This document shows, piece by piece, positions 30,854-43,330 of a stretch of DNA of 64,000 nucleotides (the stretch's first letter is position 1; every line of letters begins with the position of its first letter). The notes beneath the pieces are model-generated. The model searched no databases, had not been told where the DNA came from, and saw nothing but the letters and a program-made list of their open reading frames with translations. This DNA comes from Brugia malayi (lineage: Eukaryota; Nematoda; Chromadorea; Rhabditida; Onchocercidae): positions 17,790,721 through 17,854,720 of the forward strand of contig NW_025062479.1 in NCBI RefSeq assembly GCF_000002995.4. Reading direction: 5' to 3'. The position numbers and the translations under genes are program-made.

Positions 30854-33800
30854 ATATATCTAAAAAAAAATTTACAGAGAAGATGTGAAATTTTGTTTCA
30901 TTTTCAATAAAAGGAAATAATATTTCCATTGACTTTTGTTCATATCCCGTTAGAGTGACATTGTACTATTGTCTTAGCTATTGTTTACTATTGGTTTGTG
31001 AATTGTCGCTTGAATGTGTGCTGCTAAGGTTTCCTTCATGGTTCTTTTCAGATTTACTTTCACCCTTCAATATTCAAGATTTCCCTTTCCATACACGTAC
31101 AAATTTATTCTAACCAGTACTCCTCATAAGTTTAATGATTGGTATGAGCACTTCACTCTGTTTCCTTTTCTTACTATTAAATAATTAAAATTTTGTATCT
31201 AATTAAATCAACAAAAAATCTAACTGCTAAAATATCTATTCGTCTCTTTCTGTTGCTGTCATAATTCATAATTTGAATTTCACTGAGTTGATGTCATGTC
31301 ATAAATCAAAAAAAAAAAATTGTTCATTAACTTGTTGCGGAGAAATCGTGTCAACCGACTGTGAACTGTTATCATAGAACATTGGCCAAGAAATCCGACA
31401 TTACGTTACAATCTGAGCGTTACTGTAGTTGAAAAGAGTGAAGGATATGCATTTATTGCTGGAAACGACGAGGAATACCTTACTGGTCTAATGTGAACAA
31501 CAAAAAGACAAGCGACCGGTATGTCGCGGAACATTTAGTCGGTGTCAGTGGAATGAAAGAATGAATAGAGTAAAGGAAGAGAAAACAGACACGCCAGTAA
31601 ACCTGAGCAATGATTTTAATTTGGTGACAACAGTTCACGGAATACGAAGTACGAAATGTAGAAGATTGAATAAAGAGAGAAAGAGAGAGTGAGAGGAAGA
31701 GAAAGTGTTGCAGTGATACAGTCATGTCAAGATGCGTTCGAAATGCTCGAGGTAAGGTAAAATGATTAGCGCTATTCGCACCTTTGTCACCAACCAAAGT
31801 TGGTGTAGTTCAATTTTTCTGTAATTTATATTTATTTAGTTTAATTAGTACCGGATCTGCTCCTCATTTCATTGGTAGGTCATGCGCTGCTCATATCATA
31901 GTGAATTTGTAGGGATACTAAGAAGAATTGGAATTATTTTCTTTTTGTTGCTGAACATGTCCGTTGGAAGGAACGTCTAAGTACCACTTCTTATTGATAA
32001 TTGATGAGTCAAGGTCGTGTTGAGGTATGTCAGTTGCTATTACATTTCTTTATTATCAAGCGATTCATATATTATCTATTCGCTTCAAACGCAAACTTCT
32101 GTTTTTTATTAATGTTAGCGTTTCGAATTTTATGAAATGAGTGCTTGTAGTGTACTACAGTCATGGTCTTTTCTGAAGAGCGGAAAAAGAGGATTGAAAC
32201 AGAGAGATCATAATGATAAGTTCGAGATATATCTCCTGCTATTATGCTTCTATTATCAAAACGATTCATATGTCAACTACTTATTATTCTCCTCCATGTT
32301 TCCTGTTGTATATTGATCTTTTAACCAGTATTTCCATCGTCAAGGGATGAGATGAGAAATCGTTTTAGGGTTTTTACACTTCCATAATGTTTGTCTAAAT
32401 TCATTGAGAGTCTTTTGGATTCAGAATTGAAAGAAGACTTACTCTCTCAATAATCGCAATCTGTTTTACTATTTTTCGATGTTTTATTATTTTTCGGCGG
32501 ATCGATTTATGAGCTAAACTACTTAAAAAGATCAGTCTTTCTGGATCCTGATCCCTGTCATTTTATATTATAATCTGACTTAATGATGCATAACTTCGGG
32601 CACTCATGCATGGTGTAAATGGTGTTGAAATTCATCACACTTACTTTCAGAGTAGCACTTCAAGAATGCGGCCCTCTAACTTCTGCTGGAACTTCCACAT
32701 CCGGCAGTAACGATAATCAGTTGTCGCAGTAATTTTGAAGAAGTGCTGGCAAGGTCGGTGAGAAATTCAGTTATAACATGAAATATTGTTGAGATAATTG
32801 AGTTGCTGCAGTAGCGTAAGTAGGTAGATTTGGTGGTTAGATTTGGGTCGCTGTTTTAAATCAGGAATTTATCATTTAAAACACTCACTTGTTAATGTAC
32901 ATAGTGCACTGGCAGTAAATTATATGCATTGTTACTTCATTACTTTATTAACCATTGGATTAAGTCAACCGATAATGATTCAGACAGTGTAACTGACGTG
33001 CTCAGTTTCCTCTGTTGACTGTAAAGTGATTTTATTCCCTTTCCAATTCCAGTCGATTTTTCCTTTTTCTGTTAATCATAACTACCTTATGATTTAACCA
33101 TATAATTAGCGGTTCATTCTGTTATTAGTGTACAAATTCTTTCATCTTTATTATTCTTACTCGACTTTTCTGATTAATTTAATCTTTTGAGTTTTGTTTT
33201 TATTCCGTTGCTAGAGAAAAATTATGTCACTAACCATTTGGTCAGCTTTAATTATTTCAAATGTGAGGTTGTGTTATTTATACTATCAAGAAGAAAAATG
33301 CGTGCATAGAAAGAACCAAGAGGACATAAAAGGAAGAAATTGATAGAAAGATATTATTCCTATGAAGTTTTAGAAGCGTGCCATTCAAGGATTGAAGGTA
33401 CAGGTATTAAAAAAGAATTGTACTGTTTAAAGTGAAGACATACAAGTCTTTTCTGGCGATTACTCCTATAGACAGCGAGCAATCTGTTCTAGTGAGATTT
33501 GTACTAGTTTTTTCATGTTTTTTAGTAAACTTTTAGAGCAAACAACTCTTGATCCGATATCATGCATCCTTTGCATTATATATCACAAATATTGATTTTA
33601 ATTTGCGAGCTGAAAATTCGTTTTTAATTTGGCATTGTAACAATAGGAGGAGAATACATGATTGCTATGTTATCAAAATCGTTATGTTACGTAATTTATT
33701 TATTTATTCGTCATAAAGTATTGTGTCTTTTGGCATCCTTAAAGACAGTTCTTTCGCCATCATGTGTTTCTTTGTGAAATATTCAAATGGTTATTTCAGT

Positions 33801-36800
33801 AATAAATAGAAGTTGATGAATATAGAGACATTTTCGATCTCTGTTTGCTTGAAGTTAAATGATCTGTTGGTTCTAAGATTTAAAAAGATATGTACATTAT
33901 TATTCACCCGAGTATTATCATTCACTATGAAAATGTTACTTTTTTAAGTGTGTTCAAAATAATATGATAACAATATTTGGTGGAATTGGAACTGTGATAT
34001 CACTTGATGATATCGGCATGAATAATTATATGAGTGCTGCACTCAAAAAGTTCGTATTGACCCTAAAAAGCGATTGAACAGTACATTGTTGTTCCCATTG
34101 CGCAGGTCAAAGTTGTCAGAATTTTCAGGCATGTTATTTCAAGACTTGTTGAACACATCTATGCCGTTTGCGATCTCACATTACTCAGCTATGCTGTATC
34201 TTAATGACCGCTTTGGTTGTATTGTTAGTGTTATATTCATATGCACTTGATGTATAAAAAATTGGTTTTCTGAGTTCTGTAGTGAATGGAACAACCCAAT
34301 GACACACCATTTCTTGGAATTCCAAAGTTCGGTTCTCATTTCTATGATCAGAAACTGTAAGAGAAGTTGTCTTTGATGTCAAACAGTTCTACTTTAAAGT
34401 TTCTGTCAGGAAATATTATGTTAGTCTAAACTGTTCTCAGATCATATTTGCCATGGTGGTTAAGCTTTTCTAGTTCAAAGAAGAAAAAGAAGTGTTAGGA
34501 AGCATGGCAAAGTATTTCGATTCAGATCCTGAATTTCATATAAAAATTGAAAAATATCACTGCCATTATCACGAATTTAAAAGACATATTTGTAGTTCAT
34601 TTTCTAATCTAAAGCATATAATTTTTTCAAATATTTTCAACAGAAACTTTATTGTTGATAAATGTGAAGGCCTATTGTTGAATGAATATAATTACGTATA
34701 TCTTCTATTGTAGGCGCACTATGATCCCATATTTTACGCAGTTTTAAGGTTCTCTAAGTTTATAAATGTATAACTGAAATTGATATCATTTTATTCATAA
34801 CTGTTGAGACTTTGAGAGAGCAGTGGAGATCCGTGCCATGTGCATTATAATTCGGTTTAGAACAAAAGGTATTGCTTATCCTCTGAATGATGTATCTTAT
34901 TCAAACAAATGAAAAATGGATGCGTTGCCTCCGATTTATTCATTCATGCTTCTTTATCTTCCTAAGGGGTCCGTAATTTGTAGTTGTATATGGTGGAAGA
35001 CGGTTTTGTTCAGGTAGCTATCTATGTGCATATTTTGGTATAAGTTTGTTTTGAAATCCTGTAAATTTTATTGCTTATAAATATTTCATGCTGTATTATA
35101 TTATCATGTTTATATAATATAACATAAATTTTCGTATTTCTATCTGGTCTGACAAAATCGATTAGTTTCGTCCTTACCTGAAATGTTCTTTTCCTAGCAT
35201 TGATTGACTAAATCTGTTTTCTGCTTTTCTAATATTTAGGAAAACCGGAAAGGAGATCTCCTGAACTTCAAGAAATGAAATCCCTTGTTTCGATATTTCT
35301 CAGATCACCTTGAGTGCAGACTTTGTAAACTTTGGACTCAGGCTTTACAGGAGCAAAATCATCGAAAGAAGGAATTAAGGATGGACGTTAGGCAATTGGA
35401 TGTGAAGATATATCTGACTTGTATAGCTAGGATACATAACTGAATTTCTGTGCTGTTAAAGGCAAGCGATGGAGTTCCTTTTTTATGGCTGCTGACAAAG
35501 TGAGGATGGAACTAACAGTGATCTAGAAGTCTAAAACACAAGTAAAATGAATACTGACTGGCTTTTATGTAGAGAAAGAAAAATTGTCATTTTCACGGAA
35601 TTTTCTTTCAAGTGTAAAGGGTGCTGTGATTTGTGAGAGGTAATTAACGTAGCGTATAAATTATATTCGTCAAACTTTTTTAGCAATTATTTAAGTGCAG
35701 TTGATGTTTATCAAGTTTTTCATCTTTTTTAACCTGCGGTCAATTGTATAAGTTATGGATGCTTTTGATATTTAGCTAATTGCGGACATATTTCGGTACA
35801 GCACAGTGATGCGATACAAGATTACTTGGATTTGTTGAGTTTCTTTTTCCAGCAACTGGTTACAACTTATATTTGTCTACTCCAGAAGCTCTTTTATGAT
35901 CGGAAGTTTGTGCAAGTTTCTGTGATTCTTTTTTCTTTTCAAGTGAACATCTTCAAATCCTGTTTTGTTCATAGTTTTAATCCTTTCAACAGGTTGTGAA
36001 TTTTTCCGTTTTGAGAACTAGTGAATGATTTTAAAGAGAAATGGTGATGATTGCGAGACTTTGTATTTCATGGCAGTAAGATCCCGATAGTGGTCTTGGT
36101 GTTAATGCTGATGATAATGTTAGTTAGTAACAGTGAGAGGATAATAATGATGTTGATACTAATATTTACGGAATATAAGATGAATTTATTGAAAGGTTGG
36201 AGAAATTTCTGTTTTTGTTTTTCTTAAGTTATTTATATGCCGTCAGTTAGTATTTTTTAGTTGCATCTATGCTTCTAATTTTATATAATTTTCTAGCTAA
36301 TGTATGAAAAAATATATAACAAAAATATATTCGTATAAAATATAACTATGAAAAAATATATAACAAAAATATATTCGTATAAAATATAACATATGTAAAT
36401 AGTCATCTCATTCCGCATTTCAACGTTTTATTCTGTATTGCGAACTTTGGTTTATATTTTTATGAAGTGATCAAATAAGTACTATCATTTAAAAAATATA
36501 ATCCATATCAGTCAATTATCTTTACACAGTTCTTTGAACTAGTTCACTTAACCTACACTATAATGAAGTAAAAGTTAATGTCTGTAAAATACTAGTTATG
36601 TTTGTCTGAGTGTAAATGTTAAATTTTAGATTTTAAGTATGTGATGAGTGCATTAAAACAATTGATTGTTGACCATATCACAATGATAAAGTAGCACTTT
36701 TTATATTGTCTCTCGATTTTAGAAAAAAAAATGTTTATGAAACTGCTGCTGTTTTTACTAAATTAGAAATCTATACTTGTATACGAAGTCAAAATTGAAT

Positions 36801-37566
36801 AATTAATTTACATCATCGCATAATTTATATAAGTCGCTTGTGGTATATCGGTTCATAAAAAGAATGGAATAGCCTTAGATGAAAAAAATCAATATAGTGA
36901 AAGCATAGGCATTAATTGGGTGAAGCAATAGAAGGTCGTGTTGATTAATATGTTCATGAAGTTCATGGGATTCTTTCACTAGCATATCATTTGAGATAGA
37001 ATAACGACATATGAGTTTTACCTGGCTGGATACATGTTTCAGTAGCTGCTTGACTGCTTAACTTTTTCAACTATTGTGTCACTTTGTTGAAATAAATATT
37101 TGCAGTACATGCTTCTTGGTTATTTAGTTTTACTTAACCTTTTTTCTTGAAAAAAAGCTCGGCAGTTTTGTTTTAAACGTTGTACTCTTCCACAAGATAG
37201 GCATCTTATTTAAAAACAGAAGAATTCTGTATTTATATTTTATTTTCTGTCAATCGGAACACATCCATATTTTCTGTGTCCATATTCCTATGCTATCTCT
37301 TGAAAATGAATAATATGTACATAAATAGTGAACTTTACTGATTTCAATTGTATTCAGTTGTAACCAACACATTATTCCACTGTTTTGGTTGTGACTTTAG
37401 ATGAAAAAGAAATATGAATGGAGTTATGGTATAAAAATACATTTTGGAAGAGAAAAATTTCGACTTTATAATTTTTGTTTATTAAATTGAAATGCGTAAC
37501 TGCAAAAATGAAACTTACTGATTTTCGGGCATTTTTTGAAAAATTTGCTAATCAATCAGATTTTGC
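30854..37566. other. 6.7-kb gene-poor region upstream of DR1
   Basis: Contains the 3' UTR of the EB-module gene and then long AT-rich sequence. The only coding-like signals are small: a good start exon with donor at about 31724-31750, and pieces after acceptors at about 32650 and 35240 that could join it (see findings). ORFs at 31480-31797 (-), 32072-32269 (-), 34185-34382 (-) and 34492-34713 (+) look random. It ends with a 44-base tandem duplication at 36303 and DR1 upstream sequence. Long 5' UTR introns of DR1 would explain much of it. Confidence 0.5.
36303..36390. repeat. Exact tandem duplication, 2 x 44 bases
   Basis: The unit starting TATGAAAAAATATATAAC and ending AAAATATAAC occurs twice back to back (36303-36346, 36347-36390) with no difference, so the duplication is recent. 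Confidence 0.95.
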
Positions 37567-37568
37567 AG
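37567..37568 (+). promoter_or_regulatory. Probable splice acceptor just before the DR1 start
   Basis: TCAGATTTTGCAG ends three bases before the DR1 ATG, consistent with SL addition or the end of a 5' UTR intron. Confidence 0.5.
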
Positions 37569-37571
37569 GCA

Positions 37572-37915
37572 ATGGGTGATGAAGATAACGAAGTTGGTCT
37601 TCCTCAAAAGGGTCTCAATATGATTATCAAAGATGTGATACCGGAGATGAGAGTGGCCAATGAATCGCGTGAACTGCTGAATGCTTGTTGTGTGGAGTTT
37701 GTTAGACATATATCACGGGAGGCGCAGCGTATTTCGGCAGATGATCAGCGCAAAACTATATATCATGAACATGTGCAAAAAGGTTAGTGATGTTTATTTT
37801 ATGTGGATGGGAATATGGTGATTGGTTGAATCTGAAGTTTCTTCTTGATTTTAATGGCTTTTCTCCTTTTTTTATTTAGATTACATATTCAGTCTTATGC
37901 TTTATTTTTTTAGTT

Positions 37916-37962
<47 letters not shown>

Positions 37963-39111
37963 AAGTGGAAGCTGTTTAAAAGTTAGGAAGGAAATTTTCG
38001 AAATTTAGCTAGAAATTATTGGTCTCTTTGTCTACTCAAAATGTGTCAAAAAAGGTTGACTACGCTTTTATTGTATTAAAGTGAAATCACTCTATAAGCT
38101 TATCTAGACTAAAAATCGTAAAAAGAATGGATGAATCTATTTCCTACGATGCAGCTCTTCAAATAGTTAGATTTGCATTTATTTATATGCTAAATAAACC
38201 ATTCTCGAAATTTATTTGAATGCATACATAATCATGAGATCAAAATTTGTGAAAATTCCAATGGAAAACTCGGGAAGGAAGAAAATATTTATTTCAAAAA
38301 TGCTCCATAATTTTCATCACTTCATTCTTGGTTTTCGAATCTTATTTTATAGTAAAAGAAATTTCTCCCAAGTATACTTTAAACTTCAATTTTTTATCTT
38401 CTCACTTCATAAAGGTTATATTGCTGAAACTATATAAGCTAGAAGTCGATTACCGTCCGTGTTGGAAGTATCGTTCCGGGTTAATATTTCATTAATTTTT
38501 CTTCTTATACTTGTAAAATCTCTGACATCTTGTAAATGTCATAATATAATTTCTCCTTTGTTATTACTTTTTTCAGCTCTAATAAATTTGGCTTTCCCAT
38601 ATGATTATGTTGAAGCAGCGGACAGTGTGCTTAGTGAGTGTAAAATAGCAGCGGAAAATAAATTAAAACGAAAAAATTCACGACTGGATAAATGTGGTAT
38701 TCCGGAAGATCAGTTATATTTGATGCAACAGGAGCTTATTGAAAAGGTGTAAAGCTTTTATTTTCCTGTTTCGAGATGTTCCTAATGAAAATGTGCAGAA
38801 GTACACTGACGAGAGATTTATGGCTGTCTTCCGGGAAAATTTTCCAGTTTTATGTTTCAGATTACATTCACTGGAGAGGTGATGTATCACTTTTAGAATG
38901 GTTTGTTATTTCATTTCATTTTAATAGGTAGGATTTGATTAATAGATTGATTAAAATGTATTAAAAGGTACTTGTTTAGGCTCGTCAGGAACAACTTGAA
39001 GCGGAAGCAGCGGAAATGAATCGACTTCAACAAGAAAATAGAGGACTACAACGATCACTTAGCGAACTGCTGTCGAAGGATGAAGATGATGAAGATTATG
39101 ATACTGCTTAA
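37572..39111 (+). CDS. DR1: DR1 / NC2-beta, TBP-binding histone-fold repressor
   Basis: Forms the NC2 heterodimer with DRAP1 (NC2-alpha), binds TBP on promoter DNA and blocks TFIIA/TFIIB entry in the nucleus. Three exons, 37572-37782, 38577-38746 and 38980-39111, join to 170 residues (human 176). Residues about 12-85 are the histone fold: GLPQKGLNMIIKDVIPEMRV, ANESRELLNACCVEFVRHIS and ISADDQRKTIYHEHVQKAL. Next come EDQLYLMQQELIEKARQEQL and a coiled Glu/Gln/Arg helix, and the protein ends in an acidic tail (SKDEDDEDYDTA), as in the human protein. The ATG is 3 bases after a strong acceptor. Introns are 794 and 233 bases; the first carries a 45-base T-rich tract (37914-37958). Poly(A) signal AATAAA at 39519. 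The family match is clear over the whole length. Confidence 0.95.
37914..37958. repeat. Poly-T tract in DR1 intron 1
   Basis: Forty-five bases, all T except one C. Plain homopolymer; length may be affected by sequencing error. Confidence 0.9.
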
Positions 39112-41017
39112 TTCTTTTCACTTTGCAGGGAATTCATCTTTCTTGGAATTTCGTGAAATGTTTCAGTTACAAGGATAAATTAATCTATGATTCAAAATTT
39201 TTCATAAATTTGTATTTTAAGATTTTTGAAGTTTTTAAGGAGTTTGAATTTTCGGGGCTTTTAGAACATTTGATCTCATTTTAAGCTTTATAAGTTTCTG
39301 TTGATGAAAGTGTGTTCTCATATTATTTATACACATTTGTTCTGGAAGAGATGTGAATTAAAAAAAAAAAAAAAAAAAAAAAGTTTGTCGCAGAAATTAA
39401 AAGTTAAAAAATTTGTTACTGACGTTTGTTGACTTGTTTGATATTTTTTTTGGTCGGTTTTTGATTTGTTGCCTGCTTAATGATAATAGGCCGGGAAAAC
39501 CGAATTATAATATCATGAAATAAAATTGTATTAATTTATGGGATTAAAGATTGTCTTAATTGAATATTTTTTAGAGAAATATAAAACTTTCAAATTATAT
39601 GCAAGCAGTCATTTATCTAATACTCATGTTCCAGTTGTGGCTGAGCTTATCTGCATTTCTAAGATTTTTCTATGGTTAACAAAGATTATGTGCATCGTGT
39701 TAAAAATTACCCCTTTGTACTAAATCATCTTGCGAAGTGTTATCTCCAATCCAACTAGAAACTTTGATCGCTTTATGAGTAATTGATTTAACGCTAAATT
39801 CCATCTCTCATTTTACAAAGAGTAAAAGTCATCTAGTACCTCTTTATTTATTATAATTGTGCGCATTTTAAACCAATGCCCGCTGTACAAGGTTTAAACT
39901 CTTCACTTGAGTCAGTTTTCTAATATCAGCAAGCTACGGTTCAGTCGCAGTTTTGCGCTCATTTAATTCGATTCATTTAAATTCTTAAGTTCGCATCAGT
40001 TTACTTCTTCCTCTTCATCTTATATTCGTAACCTTTAAGTCTTACAAAATTATCATCAGTATGTGGTTGTTATAGATTAAAAATTGTGTGTGATGGTTGT
40101 TAACGAAAAGTCTGCGACAGACTCTGCTCAATGCGTTCGTCTGTATGATCGACAATAGGTTTGATAATTTCTCCTAAAATTTCTGATAATCGTATGGTGA
40201 AAAAGTTTTATTAATGAATAATATGGGCATAAGTCAAGACAGCACTGATAAGATTTACGGATTAAAAAATGTTCGTAGAAATTGTGATAAAGCTTGTAGG
40301 GTATATTTTGAGATAATTATTACATTGAATACCAAAATTCGTGTACATCTGTTAGCAGAAGCGGCAATGATCAAAAGTCGACTGTCTCATCGGGGAAATA
40401 GTATTAACCAAAAGTTTTACAAATTAACGTTTTCGTTCATTTATAAGGTGAAAGCAGATTTAGAAGTATAAACTTATCAGTCACCTCCAGTTTGTTTTAA
40501 AAATGGGATTCGAAATAGATAACAACTAATGGAGTCCTCAAACTTTTCTAGTATTGCTTCATGAATAATTGAGTGCGTATTGGTCAGAAGTATTCAATTT
40601 AAATTCCAGTGAAAGCGTTTCCTTCAAATTGATCATATTAATATCTCATGTGGAAGTAAGTTCAAAATAAGTCCTTTTTGCATTTCACAACGACAAAGAT
40701 ACTGTAGAGGAAGAGTAGATAGACTAAACAAACACTTATGCATCATATTTAATCAAAAGTGAAGGTAACTTCAAATATGTAAAGATAACAATGTTAGGCT
40801 TGAATTCGAACTAAATGAAATAATAAATAAAAGTGAATTATAACTTAAGAATTGTAAATGAGCATTTCAAGAGTTATTGGTATTTAAGGTTGTTATCAGT
40901 TATGACCGGTAAGCAGAATACAGTGAGATCGGCTCTTTTCATCTCCTTTAGATCTATAAACAAGGACGCCAGGATCTGTCGTCTACTCAAGTATTGTGTA
41001 CACTTGTGTGTATCTTG
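39112..41017. other. Convergent spacer between DR1 (+) and AJM-1 (-)
   Basis: DR1 3' UTR with a poly-A tract (39360-39382) and AATAAA at 39519, then AT-rich sequence to the AJM-1 stop. An 85-codon ORF at 40214-40471 (+) has no recognisable features. No RNA gene seen. Confidence 0.55.
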
Positions 41018-43330
41018 CTAAACTTCCGTCGGTACTGCGGAACGGAACACATCAGATTGTATAAAATTTTGCTCAGCAGATTGTTGAGGACAGAGAGATG
41101 ATTGTCGTGCGTTTTGCGATTGTGGCAAAGTACTCCGGATGACCACTGGCTCAGGTGGTGGTGTTTGGGGACACTGCTCAATATCAGCAATGATACTAAC
41201 ACTGAGGATGAATTTATCACTGCAATGATGAAATACGTTATATTTCCGATGAATTTTTTTTTCAATGTATTTTAGAAGATCTGCACTGAGAAATATCAAA
41301 TATTCTTCATTCCTTCTCTCCTCTTTTTTAACTCATTATACTTTGACTCAGTTAGGAATCTTACCAGTTTCACTAAATTATTTAAACAACTAATTAAAAA
41401 GATTTAACTAACGTTGGATCATATTGACGACACAGAGTAATTAACGATGGCTCTTTTCGTTCTGCAATCAATGCTGCAATGGTATAATAATGGAGTAATT
41501 TGTTGAGTTGAAAATTTGCTATTGCTGACCAACCATCCATAATATAATTTTGTGCAGTGTGAGTCGAATTTATTCTTAAATTAACAGAACCACGACCGAG
41601 TGCTGAGTAACCATCACGTGCTATCTTTGACATGTAAAACTGAGTTTCTGAATCTTTGCGCACCTTAAAAAGATCATATTTGTTCTGTACTTTTATATGG
41701 CTGATTCTCATCATTATGCGACAGTCTAATCTAATGCATAAACCTCGGAAATGAAATGATCATTATGAAAGCATGTCATATTAAACTAGTTAGCAATTCA
41801 TAAGACCTGCATATTTAAGAAAAAAATAACTGTTACTTACCTTCATGATAACTTTCTTGCATAGAGTATTAATCCTCGAAAAGGAACATACTTCACGATG
41901 TTTTGACCAGTCGTACTCGCGACACTGACGACTACAGTAATATGTGTAGCAATGCTTGCATGATATGTACTGCATTCGAGCTTCCGCCAGTTCTCTCGTC
42001 TGATGGCATTGTGCACACCGTACATATAGTCGTTCATTCTTCAACGGTCCATTTTCGTGAAGTTGAATATTTAGAGAGGGCAGTTTAATCCAAAAAACTT
42101 CAAATTTTTCTCCTATCGTAGAAAATATCCAAAGATTGTGTTTTTTTTCTTTTTTTTTTTTTCATTGTTTGGTAATGCTAGCTACACGATCGGGAATAAT
42201 TATTAACAAACTTGAAGTAGTCTCCCCTTGAGGCTGCAAGCCATTCTCTTCCTTACATTTCACTTAAAGTTGTTTTCTGATTAGAGGCAAATTAAGACAG
42301 GTCAGAGAATGTGAGACTAATTATTCCATAATTAATTTATGTTATTCTGAGACCTGGAGAAGAGCTTCAGCTTCATATGGATCTTGCACAAGCTGCTGCA
42401 TTAGTTCATTGCTTTTGACATAAATTCCGGACTTTTGCACTTGCCCATCTTCATTAATTTTACCTTCCGAGAGACTGAAGTAAAAATAAAAAGAATTATC
42501 CATATATGTTAAAATAACGAGAAGGAAAATGAGAATGACATTTTGGAAGAAGGATTTATTTATATGTTGGAAAAAGATGAAATTATAAAAGTCAGATGTC
42601 ATCAATTGAGAAACAGCTAGGATACAAACATGATGAGCTCAGAAAGATAATAAAACTAACAAATATCTATCCAAAGATTTCAAGCACCCATTAAACAACC
42701 ATGGAACGACGCTATTAATGGTTGTCGATTTTCTTATGATTTAGTTAATAATAGTTACACTCTATACGAATTCATCTTGACGAACAAACAAGGTAAATGA
42801 TAACCTTATTTTATGCCTTGTTGATGATGGCTTTGTACGCTGAAAGATAGAATCCAGTACTTCTTCGATTGTGATCCGTCCATAAAAACGTTGTAAATAT
42901 GTGTCTAAATCTAGGAAATATGAAAATTTTGATAAAATGCATGATTTAACCTTAACGTTTAAGTCTAGTGATTTGTACAGCGTTACACAATTCCTGAAAA
43001 AAATCAATGACTGGTTTTCTCAGCTAGAATAGAATGAAATCTTCACAGATTTAGTATATCTAAAATTTCAACCATTATGAGGAGAGGATGGTCTGTTCGA
43101 GCCAATAAATGTATCTGCTACTTCTACCACTCGAGAATTCCTAAAATTTGGATTGTATTAAACCTTATTGATACATTGATTGTAAATGATATACTGCTGA
43201 AACAACAAGAAGAAACTTACCGGTCATCTGGTATGTTCCAGTTGGAAGGTACAGTAGTTACTGTGTAACCGGGTAATTGCTTTATAGAAGTAAGTCCTAT
43301 TGATGACAGTTTTTCATTATTCATTGATAC
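41018..43330 (-). other. C-terminal domain block of AJM-1 with MYND zinc finger
   Basis: The exon 41841-42112 codes for a complete MYND pattern: RCAQC, SCKHC, YYCSRQC, then [10 protein letters not shown], i.e. CxxC, CxxC, CxxxC and HxxxC. It is flanked by conserved-looking sequence ([16 protein letters not shown] upstream; [20 protein letters not shown] downstream). MYND fingers usually bind proline-rich peptides, so a protein-binding role is likely; that is inference. Confidence 0.85.

Noticed and set aside
43221..43324. Separate MYND-domain gene starting at ATG 43324 (-)
   Set aside because: An acceptor six bases upstream joins in phase to the preceding AJM-1 exon, and the exons downstream continue as the AJM-1 C-terminus.
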